From Callorhinus ursinus (Eukaryota > Chordata > Mammalia > Carnivora > Otariidae): a DNA stretch of 64,000 bases. Both the position numbers and the translations under genes were made by a program. Below are positions 11,793 to 23,921 of this stretch, piece after piece. A model generated the notes under the pieces. It ran no database searches. It was not told the origin of the DNA and saw only the letters and a list, made by a program, of their open reading frames with translations. Within the stretch, counting starts at the first letter, position 1. The number at the start of each line of letters is the position of its first letter. The stretch covers positions 53,672,765-53,736,764 of the forward strand of contig NW_020312848.1 of the NCBI RefSeq assembly GCF_003265705.1. The letters are read 5' to 3'.

Positions 11793-11972
11793 GGAGCACC
11801 TGGATGGCTCAGTCATTAAGCATCTGCCTTTGGATCCCACCGTCCTGGGATCGAGCCCCGCATCGGGTCCTGCTCAGCGGGAAGCCTGCTTCTCCCTCTC
11901 CCACTCCCCCTGCTTGTGTTCCCTCTCTGGCGGTGTCTCTCTCTGTCAAATAAATAAAATATTTTTTTTAAG
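11793..11972 (+). mobile_element. SINEC tRNA-derived SINE, arctoid type
   Basis: Full-length: head 'acctggatggctcag' with an A-box-like segment, B-box-like 'gggatcgagcccc', body 'cttctccctctcccactcc' and an AAATAAATAAAAT tail. Perfect target duplications 'aaagtgaaattttaa' at 11778-11792 and 11973-11987. The insertion lies at the L1/L2 border. Confidence 0.97.
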
Positions 11973-11999
11973 AAAGTGAAATTTTAAAACCTTAAAATG

Positions 12000-12340
12000 G
12001 CTCTGTAAGACCACATATAATCTGATCTCGTATCTTACAACTTCTCTTCTTCCCTTTGTTCTTGGCCACATTAACCTTCCTGCTGTTTCTCAAACACACT
12101 AGGCATGCTGCCTTTTCAGGGCCTTTGCAGTGGCCGTGCCCTCTGCCAGGCTTATTCTCCCTGCAAATACCTGTATGGCTACTCTGTCACCTCTTTCAAG
12201 TCTTTGCTTAAATGTCACTTTCTCAATGAGGTCTTCCCAAACAATCCTATTTAAATTTCCAGTTCTCCTGCCACATTGACTAGTCACCTTCATCCTTCTT
12301 TAATTTTCCCCATAATATTTATGGCCTTTTAACATTCTAT
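12000..12340 (+). mobile_element. L2 LINE, ORF2 end and 3' region (left part)
   Basis: Shows 'cagggcctttgcagtgg' followed by 'tcaagtctttgcttaaatg' and 'tcaatgaggtcttccc', the order found in L2 before its 3' UTR. It continues after the SINE at 12358-12551. Confidence 0.8.
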
Positions 12341-12357
12341 AAAACTTACTATTTTTT

Positions 12358-12551
12358 TTAAAGATTTTATTTATTTGTTTGACACAGAGGGAGAGACAGG
12401 AAGAGAGGAAACACAAGCAGGGGGAGTGGGAGAGGGAGAAGCAGGCTTCCCGCGGAGCAGGGAGCCCGATACGGGGCTCGATCCCAGGACCCCAGGATCA
12501 TGACCTGAGCCAAAGACAGACGCCGTACCGACTGAACCACCCAGGTGGCCC
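12358..12551 (-). mobile_element. SINEC SINE inserted in L2
   Basis: Reverse-orientation SINEC with T-rich start, 'gaagcaggcttcccgcgg', 'ggggctcgatcccagg' and 'ccacccaggtggccc'. Target duplication 'aaaacttactatttttt' at 12341-12357 and 12552-12568. Near-consensus, hence fairly young. Open frames of 60-69 aa on both strands are translations of the SINE. Confidence 0.97.
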
Positions 12552-12568
12552 AAAACTTACTATTTTTT

Positions 12569-12640
12569 AAACTCAATCTCTCTCTTAACCCCCTGGAATA
12601 GAAGCTGTTTGGAGGTCAGGGGGCAGCTTTACTCAGGGTT
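12569..12640 (+). mobile_element. L2 LINE 3' region (right part)
   Basis: Resumes the interrupted L2: 'ctggaatagaagctgtttgg' then 'aggtcagggggcagctt', equivalent to the L2 'agaatgtaagctcc...gggcaggg' segment. Confidence 0.65.
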
Positions 12641-13439
12641 TGCTTTTTTTTTTTTTTTCCCCTCTTGAAATGCTTCCCTAAATCTAGACCAGTTTGAATC
12701 CTACCCATGATTCAAGTTCCAATTCAAGTATTTAGGTGAATAATTCCTGGCAATTTTCCACCCATACCATATTTTCTACTTAGCACTGTGACTATCTTTG
12801 TACTACCAAAATATATGCTCATTTTAGTAGGAAAATCAATAAAAATCTGGGTATTCATTATTTTAGCTCCTGGTAACTAGTTCATTTGGATTTATACTGA
12901 ATTAAAAGAGCACTGTCACAATGATGATTCTAATTTGTACATCTTGTATTGTGTTTTATAACTATTCACTTGCTAACTTATTGCACTGCAGAGCCTAAAA
13001 TTGGAATCTTTAACATTGAGGTAGCTATCCCTTAAAAAATCTCCTTGTTTCTGTCACTGATGAAGATTTCAAATTTTGAATCACATTGGAATTCTAGATA
13101 AAAGCATCCTATTTCTTCCTGTTTGATAGAAGAGTAAGTTGGAATCTCCAGAAGACTGTTAAATATCTTGAGTAGTTTGAGTCCAGGACTTGCATCTGAC
13201 CATGAGCTCCTGGTCTCATAACACATACTTCATTGAGTCACTATTTTTCAGCACTTTGCTCCCTTTATTTAAGTTATGTCACTTTTGATTTTGTTGGTTG
13301 CATTTTGCTTGCACTGGATTACGCATCATCTCCTGAATACATCATACCCTTCCGTGAATTTGCATTTATTTTCAATGCTCAGTAGATCTTGCCCCTTTAT
13401 TCCACCCTCCCTTTATTACTTCAGCCTTCAGAATACTGC
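12641..13439. other. Unassigned DNA with a T13-type tract
   Basis: No family recognised. A long T run lies near 12645-12658. The 64 aa minus-strand frame at 13032-13226 has no recognisable features. Confidence 0.5.
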
Positions 13440-13670
13440 TTAAAAGTCACCTCTTCTTTGAAGTCTTCCCTGATTGCAGCCAGGTAGAATTAATCCTATC
13501 ACCTCTGTGTTCTGTGGCATTTTGTATATGCTGCCACTACTAGAGAACTATTTATTAGTGAAGTTACTTTATTCTGTGTTTTGTTTTTTTTTCTATTTCT
13601 CTGCTCCCATTTAACCAGATTGTGACTTCTTTGTTCTTCTGTACCACATTCAGTACTGATTCACAGGGGC
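13440..13670 (+). mobile_element. L2 LINE 3' region
   Basis: 'taaaagtcacctcttctttg', 'gaagtcttccctgattgc' and 'cagattgtgacttcttt' occur in the order expected of L2 but diverged. Confidence 0.65.
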
Positions 13671-14252
13671 CTAAAAGACTTAGGGGCCTAAAACTTTCTA
13701 GTTATTTAATCACTCCATCTTGTGTAGTAGGAAGGATTTATATATTTTCAAAATATTTGAGGAGCCATTCTGAGCTTCTCTCATGAGCGCTCAACCCAAC
13801 TGTTCCACAGTCTGTCTTTGTAGCTGCTTTTTGTACCTTTCAGCCCTGTTCTCGAATTACCTCAAACAATCTTGTCAGACTCACCCAAAATACAGGGTAC
13901 CTCTCAGCACAGATGCTGCAGCCTTTCTAGTCCTACCCTGAGAAAACAAACAGTTCTAGTTTTTGGCAAACTTGGGACCTAGGACAAGTATGGGGCTGGA
14001 GAAGAAAGAAGGAAGGGCCAGCGCAACCTTCACTGGCAATCTAAAGATCTCTGCTTCCTAGAGGCTGTTGTACTTTAAAAGGTAACATTTATTTTATTAA
14101 ATATGAGATTTAAAATTCTAAGGTGAACAATTTGCTTTGAATTATTTCACCACTCTTTGAACTTCTTCAGACAAAGAACGACTATTTGTTCTACATTTGT
14201 GTGACAAAAGGGATATGTTGAGGGCCTCTCTCTCCCCACAATAAGTAAGTGA
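13671..14252. other. Unassigned DNA
   Basis: Moderate GC around 13770-14050. No gene or family recognised. Confidence 0.45.
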
Positions 14253-14279
14253 ATGAATCAATGAATCAATGAATCAATA
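14253..14279. repeat. 8-bp tandem repeat (ATGAATCA)n
   Basis: Three consecutive units of 'atgaatca' plus a partial one. Confidence 0.9.
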
Positions 14280-14582
14280 AAAGTAAAAGAGGTTTGGTGG
14301 CTCCTTGCTTTTGATACAACCATGAATATCTAGTAACTTTTAAATAAAGTTTTCTCATTAAAAGTAGTTTTCATTCTGCTTCACCAGGAATTCTGCAACA
14401 AATTGATCCTTGGAGCAGGATCTCATAATTCTTGGGCATTGTTCTCCACTTCCTTTTTTAGCAAACCTATATGGACAAGGCACAGTGGATAAAAGAGAAG
14501 TGTATAATAGATAATTTTGACTCTCAAGATGTTTTTGCAAGCTGGTAGGGTCACAATGACATGTATGTAAAACAAATTAAAA

Positions 14583-14795
14583 TTTATTGAGCATTCATTC
14601 CAGCTACTTTTTTGCTTACATTATTTCATTTTAAATTTCTCAATAAGTTTCGAAATAAGTACTTTTATCCACAATTTGCACATAAGAAAACTAAAACTCA
14701 GGTTACTACAGCTAGTAAATGGAGAAAGCCGGACTTAGTGTGTAGGCTTTTCTGTATCCAAAGTCCATGCATTTTTACTACTGTATTATTAATTA
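14583..14795 (-). mobile_element. MIR SINE
   Basis: Reverse MIR order: 'tttattgagcattcattcc', 'acataagaaaactaaaactc', 'ctagtaaatggagaaagcc' and 'caaagtccatgcattttta'. Strongly diverged, consistent with the age of MIR. Confidence 0.75.
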
Positions 14796-14859
14796 AAAAT
14801 AAATGCCATAAGAATTTCAGAGAATTACTCTATACAAAACATTATTTTTAAAAACATAC

Positions 14860-14970
14860 ACTTTGCTCATCTATACAACGTTAAACCTTAATAACCCTAC
14901 TAGGTGTGTATTATTGTTTTCAATTTTACAAACAAGAAATCTGAGATAAAGAGTGGTTAAGGACAATGTC
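14860..14970 (-). mobile_element. MIR SINE (left part)
   Basis: 'accctactaggtgtgtatt', 'caattttacaaacaagaaat' and 'gagtggttaaggacaatg' match reversed MIR. Interrupted by the SINEC at 14987-15209 and resuming to about 15290. Confidence 0.7.
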
Positions 14971-14986
14971 AAAAATCTACAAATTT

Positions 14987-15209
14987 AATTTTTATTTTAA
15001 TTTTTATTTATTTTTTTAAAGATTTTATTTATTTATTTGACAGAGAGAGAGAGAGTTAGCGAGAGCAGAAACAAGCACGAGGAGTGGGAGAGGGAGAAGC
15101 AGGCTTCCCGCGGAGCAGGGAGCCCGATGCGGGGCTCGATCCCAGGACCCTGGGATCATGACCTGAGCCGAAGGCAGACGCTTAACCGACTGAGCCACCC
15201 AGGTGCCCC
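14987..15209 (-). mobile_element. SINEC SINE inserted in MIR
   Basis: Near-consensus reverse SINEC with GA-rich segment, 'ggcttcccgcggagcaggg', 'gatgcggggctcgatccc' and 'ccacccaggtgcccc'. Perfect target duplication 'aaaaatctacaaattt' at 14971-14986 and 15210-15225. Open frames of 63 and 99 aa here are SINE translations. Confidence 0.97.
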
Positions 15210-15225
15210 AAAAATCTACAAATTT

Positions 15226-15290
15226 TAAACGGTAGAGTCTGTATTTGAAACCAGGTCTTCCTAAGGCTAGAGTCAGTATTCTAAGGAATG
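15226..15290 (-). mobile_element. MIR SINE (right part)
   Basis: 'tatttgaaaccaggtcttcc' and 'agagtcagtattctaagg' continue the MIR core and head after the SINE. Confidence 0.65.
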
Positions 15291-17380
15291 TGGTTACTTT
15301 GTGTTTTACAAACCTAGTATTCACATTTGTCAGTGACAGATGGTGAAATGTAGGGTTTATTGTAAATTAATGATTTGTGTTGTGTTATTTATCATGTACT
15401 GATTTGACTATGTGATCATACAAAATTAATTTGTTGTATGACATACATGTTCATTTGTGTCTGAGGAAGATTTAGATTATGTGTGGCTGTTCCTCATATG
15501 TGATTTCCTATTTAAGCCAAATTAACTTTTGTTATCATAGATATCATCACTATGTGTGTACTGAAAGGCATGGGTTCTTTGGAAGATTGGTATCTAAATC
15601 ATTAATATCTTTAGTTTGTTGAAATTTTATATTTGATTAAAATTAACTTCTATATGTATTAGTTCATGTAGAGTATTTCTATATATCAGGACATGTCTGT
15701 GTATGTGATTTTGGGGCACGTTTTCACCACCTATGAGTGTACTCCCTAGTAGATGTGAACACATCAGAGCCTCTCTTCATGCAATTACAATCCATTATCT
15801 ATTTTAATTTTACAACAAATATTTTCAAAATGGAATGGTTCCCATTATGGGAGGTTAAACTAGAAATTGAGTTTATCTGCTTCAGACTAAAATCAGCACA
15901 GCAGTACATCGCCTTTGTGATTCTATAAGACATTGCTAAATCTTTCCCATTGGTTTTCTGCACAGAGAAGTCCATTCCTTTTACAAGTATAGAAGAAATG
16001 AATTTTATATCTATTATTTAAGTATACAAGAAAGAGGGAGGATACCTAATAGATTTAAATATGACATATATGTATCCAGTGGGAGATTGGGTTGCGGAAA
16101 AGTCTTCTCCTCACTAGGAAAAGGTGATCATTCCAAGCAAGAGTGACAGTGATTTGTCCCTCCTACATCAGAGCTATGCCGTTGCAAAAGGGCACACCTA
16201 CCAGCTTTCTAGTTTATCCGATTACTCACTCTTAGAAGAGGTATTATTTTCCTACCAATTGGCCATTCCAAAAGAATTGTGTGTCAGTGTTCTTGTAAGC
16301 CAGTTTTATTTAAATAATATGAAATGCCATCAAGGAACTTATAATTTTCCTTCAAGGAAGAAGTGCAATATAAAAACTCTGCTGCTGTTGTTATTTTTAG
16401 AATTTATCTTTATTTAGCATTTTACTGTCTCAAGTGGCTTCGTGGCTATTACAACTAGGAAACAGACTAAGAAGTTCTCACTTTTCTAGATTAAAACTAA
16501 ATGTTCTATGTTAGAGCTGGAGTTATTCTTCAAGGTGTAGAACTGTAATTTTTACTTAAAAATCTTGTCAATCCTTATGCCTATCAATATTTTGGAACTG
16601 AGGTTTTTTTTCTCTATCACCATATGTTTAATTTTCAAAGTAAGAGATTGTGATTTTGGCCTCATCACAGTCTTTACACATAGACTATGTTGTTGGAGTT
16701 TTTTGTCACTAGAACCTTCCCTGTTTTAAATTCAGCACCATAAATCCCTTTTATTCTTTCCCTACAACTCCTCGTTTTCACTTTTTCTTAATATGCTTTG
16801 GAAAGGTGTTTCTTCTGTTCACGTCTTTGACCATATTCCAGTCTGTCTTTATGTTCAGATACCGTGCTTTGTACTCTTCGAGTGAGTCTATGCTCACTGC
16901 TTATTTGGGTTTTCTGCATATGTCAAGCTTTCTTACTTTTTACTTTTTCAGGAAAATTTGTACTTGCACATCATTGGCTTCCCTCTTCCATATTTTTTTA
17001 CTAGATTATTGTTTGCTGATATTGATGAGCCTTTTTGTCCTTATTCACCAAGCAGTTTCCCATCCCTTGCTTTGTCTACAGTTGCAAATGAGATCTGTCT
17101 GCTCTCAAAACATTACCTAGTCCCAATAATCAGAAGATAGGAAAGCAATTCCTCTTGGCCACCACTGTCTATGAATGGGGTTTAATAACTAATCCTCATT
17201 ACAGAAATGATACTATATACTCATCACATTACCTTTATCTTCTCTCAGCACATTTGTTTAGGAAAATTTTAATATTTATTGTTGTTTTAATATGCTCTTT
17301 GCTATTTACCTGTGCTAGTCATTATTTTATCATAGATTATAATATTCATTGGTAAGAAGGGATTTATTTGTTTTTACATT
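15291..17380. other. Unassigned AT-rich DNA with scattered short frames
   Basis: Frames of 60-104 aa at 16124-16417, 16806-17120 and 17155-17355 lack family signatures and splice context and look like chance openings. No repeat family recognised. Confidence 0.5.
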
Positions 17381-19285
17381 AAACTTCCATGTATTCAACA
17401 TTATGTACAGAAACATTCAGTTAATACTTTAAAAAATTTAATGCTGATGCTTATAACAACAGTCTGTAAAGTTTCCCAACTTAATAGAAGGTTGTTCCTC
17501 ATATTAAGGGTGAATCGGAGCATTGGACAACAGAGAAGTTAAATTCTGAACTTCCTCGTTTCTCATACCATTTACTCAAACTCTTCAAATATAAGTTTAT
17601 AAAATGATTAGTATATGAAATTCCACATAGGCCCCCAATTTTGTTTCATTGTAGTCTCTGAGGTCTTTTCCTTCAAATTGAGTTCAACATTTTTGCTCTC
17701 AAGAAAACACAAAATGCATGCAAAAATGACATTTTTGTTCTGGGTCATATAGCAATTTCAAACTGTAGTAGGATATAAAGAATTAAAACACCAATAATCA
17801 AGATGGGTAATGAAAGAACACTTGAAGTTTTTTTTAAAGCAATTTTCTCAAAATACTCACATGCCTGTAAACATTATATTTCCCTTAACTTAAAGAGTTT
17901 AAGTTACATTTAACTTAACTTAAAAAGTTATAGGATTTTATATATTTCATCATTTCAGAACGGTTTTAACCAATTTAAAAGCATGATAGTAAAGGATAGA
18001 ATAAAAATAAGAGCAAATATATGGGGGAAAACAATAAAGCCCTGGTAGGATTAGCTCACAGAAATATTTTCTGTATAGGCCTTTCAGTTGCTAGGATTGG
18101 CCACAAATCTGCCTTTGATCTATTTAGCAACTAAATTAAAGGAGGCAGCATACTTATACTATAAGATGAGTACTGTTTATTAAAAAAAGGAAAACAATTT
18201 CTAGAAGAAATCCTAGTTTCTTCAGGTACTTACACCTGTAGGAATTTTTTTTCCTGGTCCTCTTGAAGGCACACTGTGTACTATAGTAGATAAGTAGTAA
18301 CCCCGTATGAGACACAATAAAGCCGCCTCTTATAATATATGTCAGTATATGCCAAATTGGTAATTACACTGTGAAGTTGAATAAAAGCAGTTTTAAGAGG
18401 TGCTAAAGCATTACATTTGTAGTTAGAATTAGTTCATTCATGGTCTGGTCGGATTGAGATGTAAAATTTAGACCATCTGGCCTGAGTAATGGATGCGCTG
18501 TATGTCATTTAGGCAATCCTCCATAAATATTATTTCTTTCAACTAGAATTTTGATAAGGATTAGATAGCAAAGAGTACAAACCTTGTACTCTTTGGCAAG
18601 AATGTGACGTTCAGAAATCGTACATGGCTTAGACGGATTATCTAGAGAGAATGCAAAGTGGAGGTTTCTGTAAAATAAGTTGCCTAAATGAGACCGCCGT
18701 CTGAAATGACTCCTGCTTCCACCTAGTCATGGGAATGGGCTTAGAAAGGATGAATGAGGAGAACGAAAATCTTTTGCAAAAACATTTTTGAATTCACTCC
18801 AAAGGAGATGATTAGAAATTTAAGGCCTTGAAGTTTATCTCTCTGGAATGATCTGTGGCTTCTCATATATTGGCTAGTACTTATTCGGGGGCTCAGGGAC
18901 TATGCTGTCATTGCAAGGTATTTGTGAATCCAAACATTTGTTCTCCAATGTCTTTTGGTCAATAATAAAGCCAGAATAAAGACTGGCACACTGTGCCATC
19001 TTTCATACAGTGTTTCGCCAGATAAAGATACTCTACACATTTTTTTTTTTATTCTGGCCATGATAATCATTTGTTCATGAAAATATCCAAAGCAGTTGTT
19101 TGCAATCACCTACCATAACCACAGATAAAAGTTGAAAAAGATTTCAATAATATCTACTTTTAAACAGTTTAGCTCCCTCCTGAACAGGTTAAGACACATG
19201 TCTTTAATGGATCAAAAAAAAAAAAAAATTAGGGATGATATGGTCAGCAGTTTTTACTAACCTGGATAGAGAATCTTTCAGACGG
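17381..19285. other. Unassigned AT-rich DNA with two short hairpins
   Basis: Contains a 9-bp stem at 17886-17906 and a 12-bp perfect stem with a 3-nt loop at 18569-18595. An A15-type run lies near 19215. No gene or repeat family recognised. Confidence 0.5.
18569..18595. other. Perfect 12-bp stem, 3-nt loop
   Basis: 'caaagagtacaa' at 18569-18580, loop 'acc', then exact complement 'ttgtactctttg' at 18584-18595. No T-run follows, so it does not look like a Pol III terminator. Confidence 0.9.
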
Positions 19286-19289
19286 CCTA

Positions 19290-19645
19290 CATTGCTCTCC
19301 TTTCTCAGAGGCTTCACATAGGCATAGATTACTCCTTCCTGTATGTCACACCTGCTTTATTAATGCCCTTTCATTTTGGGGTCAGAGTTCAGAGACTCAC
19401 TTCCTCTAGAGAGCCTTCTGACATCACAAGCTTGATTAAGTCTTCCTGATCTATGCATCCTGGGCTTTCCTTTCACATCAGTGATCACTCTTTGCAATTA
19501 TATATTTGTGTGATTATTAATTTTTGTCTACATACTTCATGAAGGTACTGTGTCCATTCTTCTTCTTCTCTCATCTAGGTACTTAGCAGTAGCTGACACA
19601 TAGTTATTCAGGTATTTGTTGAATGAATACGTGAATGAATTAGCA
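19290..19645 (+). mobile_element. L2 LINE 3' end
   Basis: 'cttcctctagagagccttc', 'catcagtgatcactcttt', 'cttcatgaaggtactgtgtc' and 'tatttgttgaatgaatacg' give the L2 3' order through to the terminal TGAATGAA-like end. Confidence 0.75.
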
Positions 19646-21689
19646 AACAAATGAAGTGTCACTAAAATTCTCATCTAGTCCATCAACCTGTGATTTGTTA
19701 AACTTAGTCATCATTTAATAAGTGTTTTGGTTTTTGGAGTTATTATGTGTTTCCTGATATTATACAGGTTTTTAGTACATTTATAGCAGATTATTTTATT
19801 TTGTATTTTTTTTTCTTTCCATCACATTCTGTTTTTATTTTTGGACATGAAATAATAATAATTCTTATGCCTGGAGGTTAAAATTCAAGGCACTTGAAAT
19901 AATTAGAACAGAACTATGAACTCAGAAGCAAGCAGGCAAGCAAGCAAAAAAAGAAATACAGAAAGTTTCTAATTCATGTCTTACATTCCATTATCTTTAT
20001 AGTGGAAGTGATGCTCTGTACCCCCCATTGTTTATTTGACTTCCTAGTCCACTTGCCATCTAATTCCATTAAAATCCCTTGAAATAATGCACAGATTAAC
20101 CATGTTATACTCTCTGTGTTCATTAAGTGAATGGTGAGTGGCCCTGCATATCAATGGCCCTGCATAATTACTATTTTAGGACATTGTTCTGATGACCACA
20201 GTAGGAAGAGATTAAGCTTTTTGGGTGAATTTGTGTACCTTGAGAGAGAGAGGAACTATATACATCAGTAAGGTATTTTGAAATCATGAGCTTCCATTTG
20301 ATTTAAGCGCTCCTACAAACAGGAACATTATATTTTTGGCCTATGTGAAAAGCTGGATTAGGTACTGATTAATGGTGTTTGCCTTTAGCTACTTGGAAAA
20401 ATAAATAACTTGTAGCACTTTATTCCCCATGATAATGGATAAATGAAAGCATAGACAAAAGAGTTAGTTCTCTGAGAAAACATATTTCATGAGCAGGGGC
20501 CTACCTCTTTCACTTTATATGAATATATAACAGTGATACATGCCCTATCTTTCAGTATTTGGAGCCTAATTTTTTAATTGCCTCAGTTTTCTTTTAGGTT
20601 GTTATGTATGGAAAGCTTTTCTTTATTTCAGTTTAACTCATTTTGATTATTTTAATTCATCACAATGAATAGTTCTTGTTACTCTTGCTTCTGGCCTGTA
20701 GATTTTTTTTCCTCTGATAATATTTTAATAAATATTATCCCAGTGTCATGATGTTATGCTTTCATATTACTCGCTGAAAAATAAGATTAGACTTAAACTT
20801 TAACCAGGGATGGCTCTTTGTGAATCTTTTCCCTTGTTGAGCAATTTATATTCTACCATTAAAAAGTTTCATTCTGGAAAAAAAAAAAAAGTCTCATTCT
20901 GACTTATGAGCCATATGTGAAACATGGCAAAGATAATGAAAGTTTATAACTGAAGGAAAAATATTATATGAATATACATATGTCTGTACGAATATCTATG
21001 CATGAAGTTTTGGCAGAATGGTTCTAGAAGCAAATGTTTTTAACTCTGAAGAGATTTATATGAATTATAAACATAACGTAACTTATAGGAGGGCAAATTA
21101 TTAAAGGTATCCAAATTAGCTTTGAGGATAGCCATTAGTATTGGTTATTTATTGTCAATAAAGATATGCTTTTTATATAAAGAAGAAACGATACATTTGA
21201 CAAAAATTTCTGTGGATATTCCCCTCACAATACCAAATAAACTAAGATAGCTATGTAGGCAATGTAAAGCATTGTTTCTAATAACAACAAAAACACAAAT
21301 AACCTGTTTATTAACAGTGAATAATGATTGACAGCGTTTTTTAAAAAAAGAACAATATTTCTATTAAACATTATTACATTTTTTTACTGGACCAAAAAAA
21401 AAGTAAAAAAAAAGATTATATTAAAAAAACAAGATTGTGTATCTGTGTTCTTGAGCATCTCTGTTACAAGGGTATATATGCAAATGCCAGCTGTTTAAGA
21501 AGAAGAGAAAAATATGACTCAAATTTTTAATGATGGTCACCTCTGAGGGACAAAGGGGTAAAATTAGATGTATAGAGGCATTTCTGTATATATAATTTTT
21601 TTATTAATGGGAGTATGAAATGGTGGTTGGAGTTTTGTTTTGTTGTTTTGCATGTTTTTCCTTTATTTTTAAGAATTTTTTCTTTATTC
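19646..21689. other. Unassigned AT-rich DNA
   Basis: Only simple features are visible: a short duplicated 'ggccctgcata' near 20140-20165, an A-tract flanked by repeats at 20863-20901, and A-runs near 21390-21430. Confidence 0.5.
20863..20901 (+). mobile_element. Possible tail-only retrotransposon insertion
   Basis: 'aaagtttcattctg' at 20863-20876 and 'aaagtctcattctg' at 20888-20901 differ at one base and flank only 'gaaaaaaaaaa'. This has the form of a target duplication around a bare poly(A) tail. A simple local duplication could look the same. Confidence 0.35.
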
Positions 21690-21882
21690 TTTTTTTTTTA
21701 ATTTTATTTATTTATTTTCAGAGAGAGAGAGAATGTGAGTGGGGAGGGGTGGAGAGGGGCAGAGGGAGAAGAAGAATCTCAAGCCCACTCCAGGCTGAGC
21801 CCTGAGCTGACAGAGGACTCCATCTCACCAGAGCCGAAATCAAGGGTCTGAGACTAACCCTACTGATGCACCCAGGTGCCCC
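21690..21882 (-). mobile_element. Old SINEC SINE
   Basis: Reverse orientation: T-rich start, GA repeat, 'caggctgagccctgagctg', 'gagccgaaatcaagggtct' and 'cacccaggtgcccc'. The middle resembles the older carnivore-wide subfamily rather than the arctoid type. No clear target duplication. Confidence 0.85.
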
Positions 21883-22242
21883 TTTTTCTTTTCATTTTTA
21901 AAACACAAGCCACAAAGATTCAGAATGTAGGACTGGCATTATTTAACATTTTAATTTAGGTTTGATTCTGTTCTATAAAGGTACACTATGGGAGTCAAAA
22001 TTTTTATAAAAAGACACCTGTAGTCTACCAGGAGGCTGAACTAATGGGCTCCTTGAAATCATTGCCTTTGAAATTGTGACTTCTAATGTCTCACTGGACA
22101 GAAATGGGCCTCGGAGTTCATTGTGTCATTATTGAAGACAGAAATAAATGGCTATCCATTGGTTTAGCGGGTAAAGATCCGTTTGGTGGAAATTTGGATA
22201 TATTAAAGTCATGTAATTCTGTTGTTTAAAAAATCCACTCTT

Positions 22243-22367
22243 GGGGCACCTGGGCAGTTCAGTGGGTTAAGCATCTGACTCTTGGTTTCATTTCAGGTCT
22301 TGATTCCAGGGTTGTGAGTTCATACCCTGGGTTGGGCTCCACGCTGGAGTGGTACCTACTAAAAAAT
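22243..22367 (+). mobile_element. Old short SINEC SINE
   Basis: 'ggggcacctgggcagttcag', 'gggttgtgagttcatacc' and 'gttgggctccacgctgg'. Lacks the TC-rich body, ending A-rich after 125 bp. Target duplication around 'aaaaatccactctt' at about 22228-22242 and 22368-22382. Confidence 0.92.
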
Positions 22368-22382
22368 TAAAAATCCACTCTT

Positions 22383-23703
22383 TATTTGACAGTTTATATG
22401 AGTGGATACACACTGAAGAAGTGACTGGAGTAAATTCTTAAAGTTTTTAAATTACCCTTCTAATGTTATAAATGCCCTCTCTATATACCATATTTGCTCT
22501 TTGAAAGGTAATATTTTGAACTTATGAAATGTTTTATTCCTCAATCCAATCTCCTTCTATACCTATCTTAGGTACATGACATATGAATGCCAAGAATCTA
22601 ACCAAAAAATTACAAAGTTTTTCTATAATTTGTTGTTGAGTGAGACTTGTCTTTGCATCCTCTCTTCCTGTGAAGTCCTTGGGTGATTCTGAAGTCCATT
22701 GCGAAGTTTCTTTATTATATCTTTATTAAATTGTTATCACTTGTTATTTAAATGACTGGAATACAAATCTCAGCAAAACATAACCTATGAAACACTTTAT
22801 GATAAAATAGGAAAAATAAATCTTTAAGGATCAAAAATAGTTCCCAAACTGTAAAAAATCCACATTTGAATTATAGTTTTATATTTATATATACTACCTG
22901 AGCCAGTGATAATATCCATTATAATGTGTTTTTCAGTTCCATTACTGGACGTAAGTCTCAGGCTAAAGTGATAGGAATAATGGTTAAAATAGGAAAAGAC
23001 ATTATAGTGATCAAATATAAAGAGGCTCTTTCAATATGTATATATAGCCATGGAGGAATTAAAGAGTGTGTCAGCAATAATATCTAAGATTAAACACAAA
23101 GATGAAGCATGAAGATGAACCTTGATGTATAAAAGTTAATATTCTTGGCTACTGTGTGGAGAAATGTGAATTGATCGTTGGATTGGCTGTGGAAGAAAAT
23201 TTGTCACCTTCTACTCAGGCTAGGAAGGCTTTGTTCATTTTCTCCAAGGAGTAACATTACTTTCTTATAAAATGTCAAATATTCTTGAATAAGTGCATCA
23301 AGTCCTTTCTTGACATTTTCAACAGTCACGTATCATATGTGCAACCAGTGACAACTCTGTATTAACAGAAAGGCATACCCACCTACTAAATTGCCAATAG
23401 TTTGATTAATCCCAGTGAAGTTCACCAGATTGTTTACGCTCTGTGCCTGTGTGTGTAGACGTGGAAGTGTGTGGGTGGGTGGAAATGTTAGAGCAGAATT
23501 GCAAGTTCTGGAGGTAAAAGAAATTTAATGGACTGAATATGGACACATGCAACGTTTACTGTTCTTCAAATAATTTGGTAGACAAAATATATATTTTTCC
23601 CCACTAGAAGAGAAAAATTCATTATCTTACCTACGGATGATTTGTTTTTTTTTCTTCATCATGAAATTGGTTTATACTGACGTAACAAACTGGTGGTTGG
23701 GCA
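22383..23703. other. Unassigned AT-rich DNA
   Basis: A short GT-rich patch lies near 23446-23480. No gene or repeat family recognised. Confidence 0.5.
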
Positions 23704-23720
23704 ATTAGTAACAAATTATT

Positions 23721-23904
23721 ATTATTTTTTTATCCTTACAACTTATTTATTTATTTTTAATTTAATTTATTTTTTAAGTTTTTATTTAAATTCCAGTTAG
23801 TGTACAGTGTGTAATACTAGTTTGAGGTGTATAATATAATACTCAACACTTCCATGCAATACCCAGTGCTCATCACAAGTGCACTAAATAAGTGATGGGT
23901 ATTA
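23721..23904 (-). mobile_element. Short 5'-truncated L1 3' UTR
   Basis: Reverse L1 tail followed by 'aaattccagttagtgtacag', 'gtttgaggtgtataatata' and 'tgctcatcacaagtgcac', a carnivore L1 3' UTR. Target duplication with one mismatch: 'attagtaacaaattatt' at 23704-23720 and 'attagtaacgaattatt' at 23905-23921. Confidence 0.85.
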
Positions 23905-23921
23905 ATTAGTAACGAATTATT

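Noticed and set aside
11793..11870. A/B-box-like promoter as a possible tRNA gene
   Set aside because: It is the tRNA-derived head of SINEC; the cloverleaf is not maintained and a SINE body and tail follow.
12367..12576. Frames translating to repeated peptides with 'VAQSVKRLP...GSWDRAPHRAPCSAGSLLLPLPL' pieces
   Set aside because: The same peptide type recurs at 15025-15324, 31940-32143 and 58616-58807; each is a translation of a SINEC element.
16806..17140. Hydrophobic 104 aa frame resembling a membrane peptide
   Set aside because: T-rich DNA gives Phe/Leu-rich translations by default; no start context, splice sites or homology.
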